From contig JANXYQ010000129.1 of the NCBI GenBank assembly GCA_025355995.1, forward strand, positions 1-64,000: a stretch of DNA of 64,000 nt. Direction: 5' to 3'. A program made the position numbers and the translations under genes. Positions 26,051 to 34,373 of this stretch are shown here, piece by piece. Under the pieces are notes generated by a model. It was given only the letters and a program-made list of their open reading frames with translations, was not told the DNA's origin and searched no databases. Position 1 is the first letter of the stretch. Each line of letters opens with the position of its first letter. The stretch is from Spirochaetaceae bacterium (GTDB lineage: Bacteria > Spirochaetota > Spirochaetia > Treponematales > Rectinemataceae).

Positions 26051-26905
26051 GTGAGCATACGCATCCTATACGTAGCCGAGATCGTCGGCAAGGCCGGGGT
26101 CTTCACGGTCAAGAAGCTGCTGGCCTCGGCGCGGCGGGACCTGAGGGCCGATTTCGTGATAGGCAACGCCGACTCGGCGACGGGCGGGGCGGGCTTGGGG
26201 CGCCAGCACGCGGTGTACCTGCGCAAGCTCGGGATCGAGGCGATTACGACCGGTGAGTGCTGCTATTACAAGCGGGACATAGTCGAGCACATGCCCAAGG
26301 CGCCCTATCTCCTCCGGCCGGCGAATTACCCGTACGGGAATCCCGGGCGCGGATACAAGGTGTTCGCGTGCCCCGCTGCCGGCGCGAGCGCGAAGGTGGC
26401 CGTGGTCCAGCTGCTGGGCCAGGCCGGCTTCTCGCGGGTGCACCTGGCGAATCCCTACCAGGCGATCACCGACCTCGCGCGAAAGCTCCGCGAGGAGACT
26501 CCGGTTATCATCCTCGATTTCCACGCGGCCACTACGGCCGAGAAGCAGACCATGTCCTTCCACGCCTCGGGGCTCGTGTCGGCGGTGATCGGATCCCACA
26601 CGAAGGCCCAGACGGCGGACGCGCGGATCGTGCGCGGCGGCACGGCGTACATCACGGACGCCGGCAGGACCGGCAGCCTGCAATCGGTCGGCGGCCTCGA
26701 CCCGGCCACCCGGATCGCGGAGTACCTGACGGGGATCTCCGCGTGGGCCAAGGACGGGACCGAGGGACTCGAGCTGCAGGGCTGCCTCGTGGAAGTCGGC
26801 GACGACGGCCGCGCGATCTCCATCGAGGCCCTCCGCATTCCCTGCACCGAGGTCCTCGAGGACAAAAAGGCCGAGCCCGAGGCGCCTGAGCCTCCTCAGG
26901 ACTGA
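26051..26905 (+). CDS. YmdB-like metallophosphoesterase with altered metal ligands
   Basis: A protein of 284 aa from GTG 26051; the open frame upstream to 25835 lacks family resemblance. The fold follows the YmdB/TIGR00282 phosphodiesterases: IRILYVAEIVGKAG, VIGNADSATGGAG, EAITTGECCYYKRDIVEH, RPANYPYGNPGRGYKVF, VIILDFHAATTAEKQTM, GSHTKAQTADARIV and GGTAYITDAGRTG. Several active-site residues differ from the family norm: Asp in GDIVG is Glu, Glu in NGENAA is Asp, Asn-His in MGNHxW is Glu-Cys, and the second His of THTHVQT is Lys. The protein may have another metal preference or have lost catalysis. It has an acidic, Pro-rich tail. Its end overlaps the convergent DJ-1 gene by ten bases. Confidence 0.85.
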   Translation: MSIRILYVAEIVGKAGVFTVKKLLASARRDLRADFVIGNADSATGGAGLGRQHAVYLRKLGIEAITTGECCYYKRDIVEHMPKAPYLLRPANYPYGNPGRGYKVFACPAAGASAKVAVVQLLGQAGFSRVHLANPYQAITDLARKLREETPVIILDFHAATTAEKQTMSFHASGLVSAVIGSHTKAQTADARIVRGGTAYITDAGRTGSLQSVGGLDPATRIAEYLTGISAWAKDGTEGLELQGCLVEVGDDGRAISIEALRIPCTEVLEDKKAEPEAPEPPQD

Positions 26906-27447
26906 AGCAGCACCTTGTTCGCCACCTCGGCCGCGGCGCGCTCTCCCTCGAGGGCGCTGATGATGGCATAGGAGAATTCCCCGGCGCTGCCCGCCGCCCG
27001 CGAGGTGATGAGGTTCCCGTCCACCACGACCCGCTCCTCGCTGAATATCGCGCCCTCGACTTTCGCCTCCGTGCCGGGGAAGCCCGTGAAGCGCCTGCCC
27101 GCGAGGATGCCGCAGGCGGAGTGGAGGACCGCGGCGGGCGCGGCGCAGATGGCCGCGACGAGCTTGCCGGCGCCGAAATGCCGCTTGATGAGGTAGACCG
27201 CCGCGGGGTTCGCGGCGATGTTGTCGGCCCCGCGGGCGCCGCCGGGCACGACGATGCAATCGTAGTCGGCGTTGAAGCCTTCCGCGCCGAGTCCGGCCTC
27301 TATCCTGATGCCGTGGGAGCCCGAGACGGTCTTGCCGGTCACCCCGAGGATGTGGACTTCGATTCCCGCGCGCCGCATGTAGTCGATGGGCGTAACCGCC
27401 TCGACCTCCTCGAATCCGTCGGCCAGGAGAACGCAGGCTGTTTTCAA
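26896..27447 (-). CDS. DJ-1/PfpI family protein
   Basis: A protein of 183 aa; ATG 27447. The class-I glutamine amidotransferase-like fold of DJ-1 is clear: VLLADGFEEVEAVTPIDYMRRAG with the Glu that pairs with the cysteine, PGGARGADNIAANPAAVYLI, and the nucleophile elbow LVAAICAAPAAVLH (Cys 101). It ends with ITSRAAGSAGEFSYAII, typical of the family. Roles proposed include protein deglycation and redox defence. Length matches DJ-1 (about 180-190 aa). Confidence 0.92.
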   Translation of the reverse strand: MKTACVLLADGFEEVEAVTPIDYMRRAGIEVHILGVTGKTVSGSHGIRIEAGLGAEGFNADYDCIVVPGGARGADNIAANPAAVYLIKRHFGAGKLVAAICAAPAAVLHSACGILAGRRFTGFPGTEAKVEGAIFSEERVVVDGNLITSRAAGSAGEFSYAIISALEGERAAAEVANKVLLQS

Positions 27448-27515
27448 TTTTCAATACCCCCGTTACGAGTACAGTACTACGGCGCAACCGGAGGCGGCAA
27501 CGGCGGGTTTCGGGT

Positions 27516-28732
27516 CTATACGAGGAATCTCCTATCCGCCTGCTCCATGGAGAATAGGGAATCGAGCCAATCGAATACGCGGGTATGGGCGAGGCGCAGG
27601 TTGTTGAGCTCGCAATGCGCGTCGGCGCCCTCGGCGGCCGTGAACTCGAGCAGGCGGACGTCGACGCCGCGGGCCACGAGGGAATCGCGGGCGGCCTCGG
27701 CCTGGCGCTTGAGCTCTGCGCCTTCGCCCTCGCTCACGAGGAAGAGCGATGGACAGGTTATGCGATCGAGATCCACGGCGACCGCATCGCGGATCGCGCC
27801 GTCGAAGGCGGCCTTGAAGTCGGCCGTGCCGAATTGCCAGGCGTACTTCCCGAGATTGACCTCGGCGACCCTGTTCAGCCTGCCGGCCGCCTTGAGCGCC
27901 GCGCCGAGGAGCCAGCCGGGCGCGTGCATCGCGGCGCCGAATTCCTTCCTGAAGACCAGGCTCATGTCGTAGATCGGCGTGGCCGCTACCCAGGCTGAGA
28001 CGCGGGTATCGGCCGCGGCCAGCTGGGCGCTGAAGTAGCCTCCGCCAGAGACTCCGTAGCAGGCGAGCCGGCCGGGATCCCCGCTGCGCGCCTTGGCGAG
28101 CCAGTCGATGCAAGCCTTTTGCGGAGCGCACATGTCTACCCTGAAGGCGAATCCCCTGTCGGGCATCATACCTTGGCCGGGGAGGTCGACCATGAGGCAG
28201 TCGTAGCCGCGCTTCCAGGCGGGGAGGCCCGCGAAATAGAATAGGTCCTCGCGGAAGGTGTCTCCGCCTCCGACCATGAGGATCGTAGGGCGCTCAGGAA
28301 GTAGCCGGCTAGACTCTTGCCCTCGAATGGGACTTCGATCGCCGCGATGGGGGCTCCTAAAAGCCGCGCTCCTTCCAGGTAGCGACCTTCCATGGCCGAG
28401 ACCGACGACCGGAAGGCGGGATCCTCGACTCGGCAGAACTGAATGGCCGCGCGCAGCGCATAGGCGGAGCCGAGGAGAGCCTGGCCAGCTCGCCCCTCCG
28501 ACGAAGCCATTTCTCCGCGAAGGGCTTCGCTTTCCGAAAGCCTCTTGAAAGAATCGAACCAAGAAGATGGATCCCCGTCCTTGATCGACTGGCCGGCGTA
28601 AAAAACCTGGCCTGGCGAAAGCCCGATAAGGGCCGCAATACCGATCGCCCAGTTGAACATTAAGTCCATATCCTTGTTCTTGTAACGAATCCTGGTTTTT
28701 TGGCGCTCGAGGATCGCTTCATTTTCTTTCAT
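27516..28732 (-). pseudogene. alpha/beta hydrolase, interrupted by one frameshift
   Basis: Two frames join at about 28293. The N-terminal frame starts at ATG 28732 (MKENEAILERQKTRIRYKNK) and runs through a helical region to APIAAIEVPFEGKSLAGYFL. The second frame continues ERPTILMVGGGDTFREDLFY, DLPGQGMMPDRG, the nucleophile elbow YGVSGGGYFSAQLAA, and the final His in DAHCELNN. Together they make a complete hydrolase of about 400 aa, related in layout to dipeptidyl-peptidase/dienelactone-type hydrolases with an N-terminal helical cap. A single base change in the CTTCCTGAGC stretch breaks it, so it is either a fresh pseudogene or a sequencing error. A TetR gene is divergent. Confidence 0.75.
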
Positions 28733-28844
28733 TTCGACCTCCTCTGCGATTCGCGTTGGCAGCTGGATTTTAGATACAAATGGAATATATACTACAATTG
28801 TTGCTTAATACCGAGGCAGGGTTCTTCGAGGAGATATTCGGGCA

Positions 28845-29477
28845 ATGAGTGTCGCCAATACGACAGAAGGGGCCTTACCGTCGCGCAAGGATAGGCGCGT
28901 CGAAAGGACCGATCGAGCTCTACGCAGGGCTTTCGAGAGTTTTCAAGGTGAACTGCCCCTCGCCGAGCTCAGCGTATCCGCCGTGGCCGAGAGGGCCGAT
29001 ATCAATCGAGTTACGTTCTACGCCCACAACGGGAGCATCGGAGAACTCGCCGAAGACTGTCTGCGCTCGATTTTCCTCGATGCGTACGCGGCGATGCTGC
29101 CTCCGCGCGTGGACTCTGGCGCCTTGTCGGAGGTCTCGAGGAACCTGCTGGCCTTTATTTACGCGCTTCAGCCGAAGCGGCCCTTTCTCGCCTGGCTTTC
29201 CGCCAGCGCACATATCATGAGGATCGAGGATTCGCTCTTCGAGGCGATCAAGGCGATCTTGGATTCCAGGATCGAAGCCTTTCGCCCGTCGTGCTCGCCG
29301 ACGCGCCGCCGGCTCTACGTGGACTTCCAGGCCGCGGGCCTGGCAAGGCTCGCGAGGGATTACTTGATCAGCGGCCTCGACTCGCAGGAAACGGCGGTCG
29401 AGGATATATCCACCCTGCTTCCCGAGCTATGGCTGCCGACCGCGTATAGGATCCTCGGCATAGCCGAAGGCGCCTGA
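28845..29477 (+). CDS. TetR family transcriptional regulator
   Basis: A protein of 210 aa; ATG 28845. Residues 20-65 form the TetR helix-turn-helix: RTDRALRRAFESFQGELPLA, LSVSAVAERADINRVTFYAH. The rest is a helical effector domain of no recognised ligand class (LLAFIYALQPKRPFLAWLSA). It is divergent from the alpha/beta hydrolase gene, with 112 bases between the two starts, so it probably controls that gene and itself. The shared intergenic DNA is AT-rich around 28775-28805 (AATATATACTACAATTG), a likely promoter area. Confidence 0.85.
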   Translation: MSVANTTEGALPSRKDRRVERTDRALRRAFESFQGELPLAELSVSAVAERADINRVTFYAHNGSIGELAEDCLRSIFLDAYAAMLPPRVDSGALSEVSRNLLAFIYALQPKRPFLAWLSASAHIMRIEDSLFEAIKAILDSRIEAFRPSCSPTRRRLYVDFQAAGLARLARDYLISGLDSQETAVEDISTLLPELWLPTAYRILGIAEGA

Positions 29478-29500
29478 GGCGGATCCGTGCCTTCCGGGTT

Positions 29501-31648
29501 TCAGGTAGGCCGCCTGCGCACTTCCAGCTCTTCCGTGGGCGCCTCGGCGAGGGTCTTGCGCCGCTTGACCGTCTCGTAGAAGAAGGACTGGGCCGAGAAG
29601 GGCGCCTCGCCCTCGGCTGGCTTCACCTTCTTCCAGCGGCCGTTCTGGCCCAGCCTATGGGCCTTGGCCGTGTCGATGAAGTAGGCGCCGAGCACTTCGC
29701 GGATGCGGGTCCTGGCTGCCTCGTCGCGCACGGGGAACATGAGCTCGATGCGCTTCTCGAGGTTGCGCGGCAGCCAGTCGGCGCTCGAGAGGTACATTTC
29801 CTCGGCGCCGCCGTTGTTGAAGTACACGATGCGCGAGTGCTCGAGGTTGCGGCCGACGACGCTCACCACGGTGACGTTCTCCGAGAGGCCCTTCACGCCG
29901 GGGACGAGGGTGCAGATGCCGCGCACGTTGAGGAGGACCTTCGCGCCGGCGCGGCTAGCCTTGTACAGGGCGTTGATCACGTCGATGTCGGCGAGGGCGT
30001 TCATCTTGGCCATGATGAGGCCGGGCGACTCGGGAGTGGAGCGCTGGGCCTCCCGCTCGATCATGGCGATGAGGCGCGACTTCAGGTCGAAAGGCGCGAC
30101 GGCTAGGCTGCGCAGCTCTTGCACGGCCGAGTAGCCGGTGATCATGTTGAAGAAAATCGAGGCCTCCCGGCAGAGGTCGTCGTCGGAGGTGAACAGGGAG
30201 AGGTCGGCGTAGAGCCTCGCGGTGCGGTCGTTGTAGTTGCCGGTCGACAGGTGAAGGTAGCGCCGGACGGAGCCGTCCTCCTCGCGGCGCACGACGAGGG
30301 CGGCCTTCGCGTGCACCTTGAGGCGGGCGATGCCGTACACGACTATGGCGCCGGCCTGCTCGAGCCTGGAGGCCCAGGCTATGTTCCGCTCCTCGTCGAA
30401 GCGCGCCTTGAGCTCGACGAGCACGGCCACCTGCTTCCCGTTGCGCGCCGCCCTCGTGAGGGCGCGGACGATGGGCGAGTTGCCCGAGGTGCGGTAGAGG
30501 GTCATCTTGACGGCCATCACCGAAGGATCGTCGGCCGCCTCCTCGAGGAAATGGACGACGGGATCGAAGGACTCGTAAGGCACGTGGAGGAGCTTGTCGC
30601 CCGCGGCTATCTCGTCCCAGATGGTCGAGCCCTCCGCAGGGACCAGGCTCTGCACGGGCGGCCAGGGCTGGTCGCGGAGCTTGGCCGTCCGCTCCGGGGG
30701 GAGGTAGTCCGACTGCGCGAGCTCCATGAGCCCGCGCAGGTCGATGGGGCCCGATACCGCGTAGACGTCGTCCGCGTCCAGGCCGATGGCGATTCTGATG
30801 CGCTCGGCGATGGATTCCGAATCGCTGGAAACCGCGAGCCGCACCGGGAAGGAATTCTGCCGGTCGACCACGACCTCCTCCATGGCGGCGATGAAGTCGT
30901 CGGCCCTGTCCTCGTCGACCGCGAAGTCTGCGTCCCGCGTCACCTTGAACAGGAGCGATTCCATCACCGAATAGCCGGGGAAGAGCCTGGGCCCGAAGAA
31001 GGCCACGACGTCGTCTATCAGGGCGACGCGGGCCGTCGTGCCCTCGGCGGGCATCCTGACGAAGCGCTCGAGGTTGGGCGGCACCTGCACGATGGCGAGG
31101 CCCGGCTCGTCCTCCCCGCGCGCTTCCGCGCCGCGCGGGCCCTCACGGGACAGGAGGAAGGCGGCGTGGAGACGCAGGGACCCGGTAGAGGGGAAGCCCG
31201 GGCGGCCGTCCTCGCCGCTGGTCCCGACGCGCAGCGGCGTGAGGAGGGGAAAGATCCGCTCGGTGAAGAAGTCCTCGAGCCATCGCCTGTCGCTCCCCGT
31301 CCACCCGGAGGGCCGCACCACCGCGAGGCCCTCGCGCGCGAGGGCCGGCAGGATCTCGGCGAGGCAATCGTACTGCCTGCCAATTATCTCCCGCGCGCGC
31401 CGCGAGACGGCCGCGAGCTGCTCCGCGGGGCCCATGCCCGAGCCATCGGGAGTCGCGTCGCCCGCGCGGAGCTGGGCCTTGAGCGAGGCTACGCGGACCA
31501 TGAAGAATTCGTCGAAATTCGAGGAGACTATGGCCAGGAATTTCACCCGCTCGAGGAGGGGGTTCGACTTCTCGAGGGCCTCCTCGAGGATCCTGGCGTT
31601 GAATTCGAGCCACGAGAGCTCGCGGTTGAAGTAATAGTTTTCGCGCAT
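29501..31648 (-). CDS. ppk1: polyphosphate kinase
   Basis: A protein of 715 aa from ATG 31648, chosen for the AAAGGAA seven bases upstream; a GTG at 31672 that overlaps the preceding stop (GTGA) is an alternative. The N-terminal RELSWLEFNARILEEA and FLAIVSSNFDEFFMVRVA are hallmark PPK1 segments. Catalytic-domain motifs: MTLYRTSGNSPIVRAL, LVELKARFDEERNIAWA, VHAKAALVVRR with the autophosphorylated His, LSTGNYNDRTARLY, and the second phospholipase D-like part with LEHSRIVYFNNGG. The enzyme makes polyphosphate from ATP, reversibly. It is the last gene of the ROK-Ppx-Ppk operon. Confidence 0.95.
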   Translation of the reverse strand: MRENYYFNRELSWLEFNARILEEALEKSNPLLERVKFLAIVSSNFDEFFMVRVASLKAQLRAGDATPDGSGMGPAEQLAAVSRRAREIIGRQYDCLAEILPALAREGLAVVRPSGWTGSDRRWLEDFFTERIFPLLTPLRVGTSGEDGRPGFPSTGSLRLHAAFLLSREGPRGAEARGEDEPGLAIVQVPPNLERFVRMPAEGTTARVALIDDVVAFFGPRLFPGYSVMESLLFKVTRDADFAVDEDRADDFIAAMEEVVVDRQNSFPVRLAVSSDSESIAERIRIAIGLDADDVYAVSGPIDLRGLMELAQSDYLPPERTAKLRDQPWPPVQSLVPAEGSTIWDEIAAGDKLLHVPYESFDPVVHFLEEAADDPSVMAVKMTLYRTSGNSPIVRALTRAARNGKQVAVLVELKARFDEERNIAWASRLEQAGAIVVYGIARLKVHAKAALVVRREEDGSVRRYLHLSTGNYNDRTARLYADLSLFTSDDDLCREASIFFNMITGYSAVQELRSLAVAPFDLKSRLIAMIEREAQRSTPESPGLIMAKMNALADIDVINALYKASRAGAKVLLNVRGICTLVPGVKGLSENVTVVSVVGRNLEHSRIVYFNNGGAEEMYLSSADWLPRNLEKRIELMFPVRDEAARTRIREVLGAYFIDTAKAHRLGQNGRWKKVKPAEGEAPFSAQSFFYETVKRRKTLAEAPTEELEVRRRPT

Positions 31649-31668
31649 GCTTACGTTCCTTTCCCGGT

Positions 31669-33231
31669 TCACGAGAGAGCGGGCTCCAACCCGAATACGT
31701 CCTCGAACATGTCGCCCTTCTCGGCTAGGGAGAGCCTCTCGAGGGAGAGGTCGGCACCGCCGGGGGCGCGGATCACGAAGCGCTCCTCGCGTCGCTCGAA
31801 GGTCGCGTCCCGGAGGCGCTGGTCGTGGCCCCTGTCCAGGGCGTCGGCCACGCGGACTATGGCCGCGAGCTTCATCACGACGATCCGGTCCTCGCGGGGC
31901 AGGGCTATGAAGTTGACGTGGGTGCTCGCCGGCGGCGCCTTGCGGTGGTAGCGCACGACGTTCGCTACGATCGTGAGATCGCCGCGGTTGAGGCCGAAGA
32001 TCTCGGAGTTGGCCACTATGTACTCGCCGTGCTTGTGGTGGCCCGAGGTCTTTATGAAGGTGCCGACGTCGTGCAGGAGGCCGGCGACCTCGAGGAGGAG
32101 GCGCTCCCGCATCCCCAGCCCGTGCTCGCGCACGAGGGCGTCGTATATCCCGAGGCCGAGGTCGGCGACGTGGCGGGCGTGCGCCTCGTCGTAGTGGAAT
32201 TTCCGCCCGAGGGAGGCGGCGCTGGCGACTACCTGCGCGCGCATCTCGGCCTCGATGCCCGCGTCGGGGCCGAGGGAGGTGGAGAGGAGGAGGCCCTCGC
32301 GTATGGATACGTTGGGCACGACCACCGTCTCGGCGCCGGTGCGCTCGAGGAAGAGGCGCTCAATCGAGAGCGAGGAGCCGATGCCCTCGGCGTCCCCCCA
32401 GGGCACGCGGAGCCGCGCCACGCAGTCCTCGGGCGACAGCCCGGCGACCTCGTCCGCGAAGGCGATGAAGGCGGCGCGGTCGACGATGGCGTAGTCGTCC
32501 CCTCCCTCGCCGACGCCGCCGGCCGGCGACAGCCTCGAGGCGGCGAGCCGTGCGTCGCTGCCGATGACGATGAAGGTCTTGACCGATTCGAGGGGCAGCT
32601 CGGCGTTGAGGTGGTCGCAGGCGGTGCGCACGTTGTCCTCGAGGAACTGCCGCAGGTAGGCGTGCGAGACGCCGGCCCCGCGCACCTGCTCGTCGATCCT
32701 GACCGTCCCGATCCGCAGCGAGTGGGCGCCCGCCATCTTCCCGCGGCGCAGGAGCATGATCTCCGTGGACCCGCCTCCCACCTCGAGGATGAGGGCGTTC
32801 GAGCGCGACAGGAGCTTGCGCTCGTCCTGGAGGGCGTGCTGCACGCCGAGGTACATGAGGTGGTTCTCCTCGATGTCCTCGACTATCGTGACCCTGAACC
32901 CCGTCTGGAGCGCGACGCGGTCGACGAAGGTGTCCCTGTTCTGCGCCTCGCGGAGCGCGCTCGTAGCGATGACGCGGGCGTCCTTGGGCGAGAGGCCGTA
33001 GCCGCGGATGAGCTCGCGGAAGGCGGCGAGGACGGCCATGCACTCGCGCACGGCCTCCCTGCTCACCATGCCCGAGGTGAAGACGTCGCGGCCGATGCGG
33101 CTCTGCTTGCCCGCCCGGTCGAGCACCTTGAACCCGCCGATCCCGTCCACCTCGGCGACGACGAGGCGGATTCCGGTGGAGCCGATCTCGATCACCGCGA
33201 CGACGCGCGGAACTGCGGCGGAATCGCTCAA
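31669..33231 (-). CDS. ppx: exopolyphosphatase/guanosine pentaphosphatase (Ppx/GppA)
   Basis: A protein of 520 aa starting at TTG 33231, which overlaps the stop of the ROK gene (TTGA) and has AAGGGGG seven bases upstream. The ASKHA domains show VIEIGSTGIRLVVAEV, ATSALREAQNRDTFVDRV, LEVGGGSTEIMLLRRG. A C-terminal HD-type domain follows: FHYDEAHARHVADLGLGIYD, LLHDVGTFIKTSGHHKHGEYIV, RYHRK and ALDRGHDQ. This is the long Ppx form with an HD domain. It removes phosphate from polyP ends and may hydrolyse pppGpp. The overlapping starts with both neighbours show tight translational coupling. Confidence 0.93.
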   Translation of the reverse strand: MSDSAAVPRVVAVIEIGSTGIRLVVAEVDGIGGFKVLDRAGKQSRIGRDVFTSGMVSREAVRECMAVLAAFRELIRGYGLSPKDARVIATSALREAQNRDTFVDRVALQTGFRVTIVEDIEENHLMYLGVQHALQDERKLLSRSNALILEVGGGSTEIMLLRRGKMAGAHSLRIGTVRIDEQVRGAGVSHAYLRQFLEDNVRTACDHLNAELPLESVKTFIVIGSDARLAASRLSPAGGVGEGGDDYAIVDRAAFIAFADEVAGLSPEDCVARLRVPWGDAEGIGSSLSIERLFLERTGAETVVVPNVSIREGLLLSTSLGPDAGIEAEMRAQVVASAASLGRKFHYDEAHARHVADLGLGIYDALVREHGLGMRERLLLEVAGLLHDVGTFIKTSGHHKHGEYIVANSEIFGLNRGDLTIVANVVRYHRKAPPASTHVNFIALPREDRIVVMKLAAIVRVADALDRGHDQRLRDATFERREERFVIRAPGGADLSLERLSLAEKGDMFEDVFGLEPALS

Positions 33232-34226
33232 CGCGTAGCCCCCTTCGCCGGCGAGGCCTCCGCGCCTTCGATCGCCACGCAAGCCGCCCCGGTGGGCACG
33301 GCGAGGTCGCCGAGCTCCGAGAGCAGGACTTGGGCGGTGCCGGCGAGGCCGGGCATCAGGTGATCCTCCATCGAGGAGATGGCGCGGTCGAGGAATTTCT
33401 GCCCGAAGCGCGTGACTACCCCGCCCCCCACGACGATGGCCTCGGGGTTAAGGACGTGGACGAGGTTCGCCAGGCCCACGCCGAGCCAGGCCGCGGCGCG
33501 GTCTACCGCCTTCTTCACGCCCTTGTCGCCGGACTCGATGGAGTCGAAGAGCACCGAGCTGCGGCACTTTCGCAGGTCCGAGCCGGCTATGGAATACAGG
33601 GCCGGCGCCTTGCCCGTGGCGGCCTGCCCGATCGCGTCCTTCGCCATGGCTGTCCTCGAGGCGAGGGCCTCCAGGCAGCCGTAGTTGCCGCAGCCGCAGG
33701 CCGCCCCGCCCTCGTGCAGGATCATGTGGCCGACCTCGCCGGCCGAGCCGGTAGCGCCGCGGTAGAGCTTGCCGTCTATGACGATGCCCCCGCCGATCCC
33801 AGTCCCGACGAAGACCCCGACCGCGTTCAGCTTGCCTCGCAGGGCGCCCGCCCTGAGCTCGCCGTAGACGCCGGCCTGCACGTCGTTCTCCAGGTATGCG
33901 GGGGCGCCGAACATGCCGGCGAGCTCCTGGCCCAGCTTATAGTCCTTGAAGCCCATATTTGGCGTATAGCGCACGATGCCCTTGGCCCTGTCCAGCGGCC
34001 CGGGGACCGAGACGCCGACCCCTCCCAGCGCGAGTCCCGGCCCGGCGGCCTCTATGACTCGGCGCACGGCCTCGGCCAGGGCGGCGACGACGGACGAGGC
34101 ATTGGCCTCACGGGGCGTTTTCGCCTTCTCGGTGGCCAGGACCTTGAGCTTGGAGTCGAAGGCCACCGCGAGTATTTTCGTGCCGCCCAGGTCGACTCCG
34201 ACGTAGATCCGCTCGTCCTTGGCCAT
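33228..34226 (-). CDS. ROK family sugar kinase (glucokinase-like)
   Basis: A protein of 332 aa; ATG 34226. ATP-binding phosphate loop: VGVDLGGTKILAVAFD. ROK signatures: GVSVPGPLDRAKGIV, LENDVQAGVYGELRAGA, VFVGTGIGGGIVIDGKLYRG, SAGEVGHMIL, and the zinc motif CGCGNYGCLEALAS. The Asp in ENDV is the catalytic base. This layout fits glucokinase or N-acetylhexosamine kinase. It overlaps the ppx gene by four bases and shares an operon with ppk, which raises the possibility that polyphosphate is the phosphoryl donor; the sequence alone does not prove this. Confidence 0.9.
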   Translation of the reverse strand: MAKDERIYVGVDLGGTKILAVAFDSKLKVLATEKAKTPREANASSVVAALAEAVRRVIEAAGPGLALGGVGVSVPGPLDRAKGIVRYTPNMGFKDYKLGQELAGMFGAPAYLENDVQAGVYGELRAGALRGKLNAVGVFVGTGIGGGIVIDGKLYRGATGSAGEVGHMILHEGGAACGCGNYGCLEALASRTAMAKDAIGQAATGKAPALYSIAGSDLRKCRSSVLFDSIESGDKGVKKAVDRAAAWLGVGLANLVHVLNPEAIVVGGGVVTRFGQKFLDRAISSMEDHLMPGLAGTAQVLLSELGDLAVPTGAACVAIEGAEASPAKGATR

Positions 34227-34373
34227 CCTAGCTCTCCTTATATCCGGCTTATGGATCGATTATACGAATACCTTCGATAATACTCCACCTGCCGCCGCGG
34301 GCGGGGCATCCCGGGAGGTGGCCCCGGGCGTTCCTTGCGGAAGGGGCGAGTAGCGGTGTAAACTGGGGCCCCT

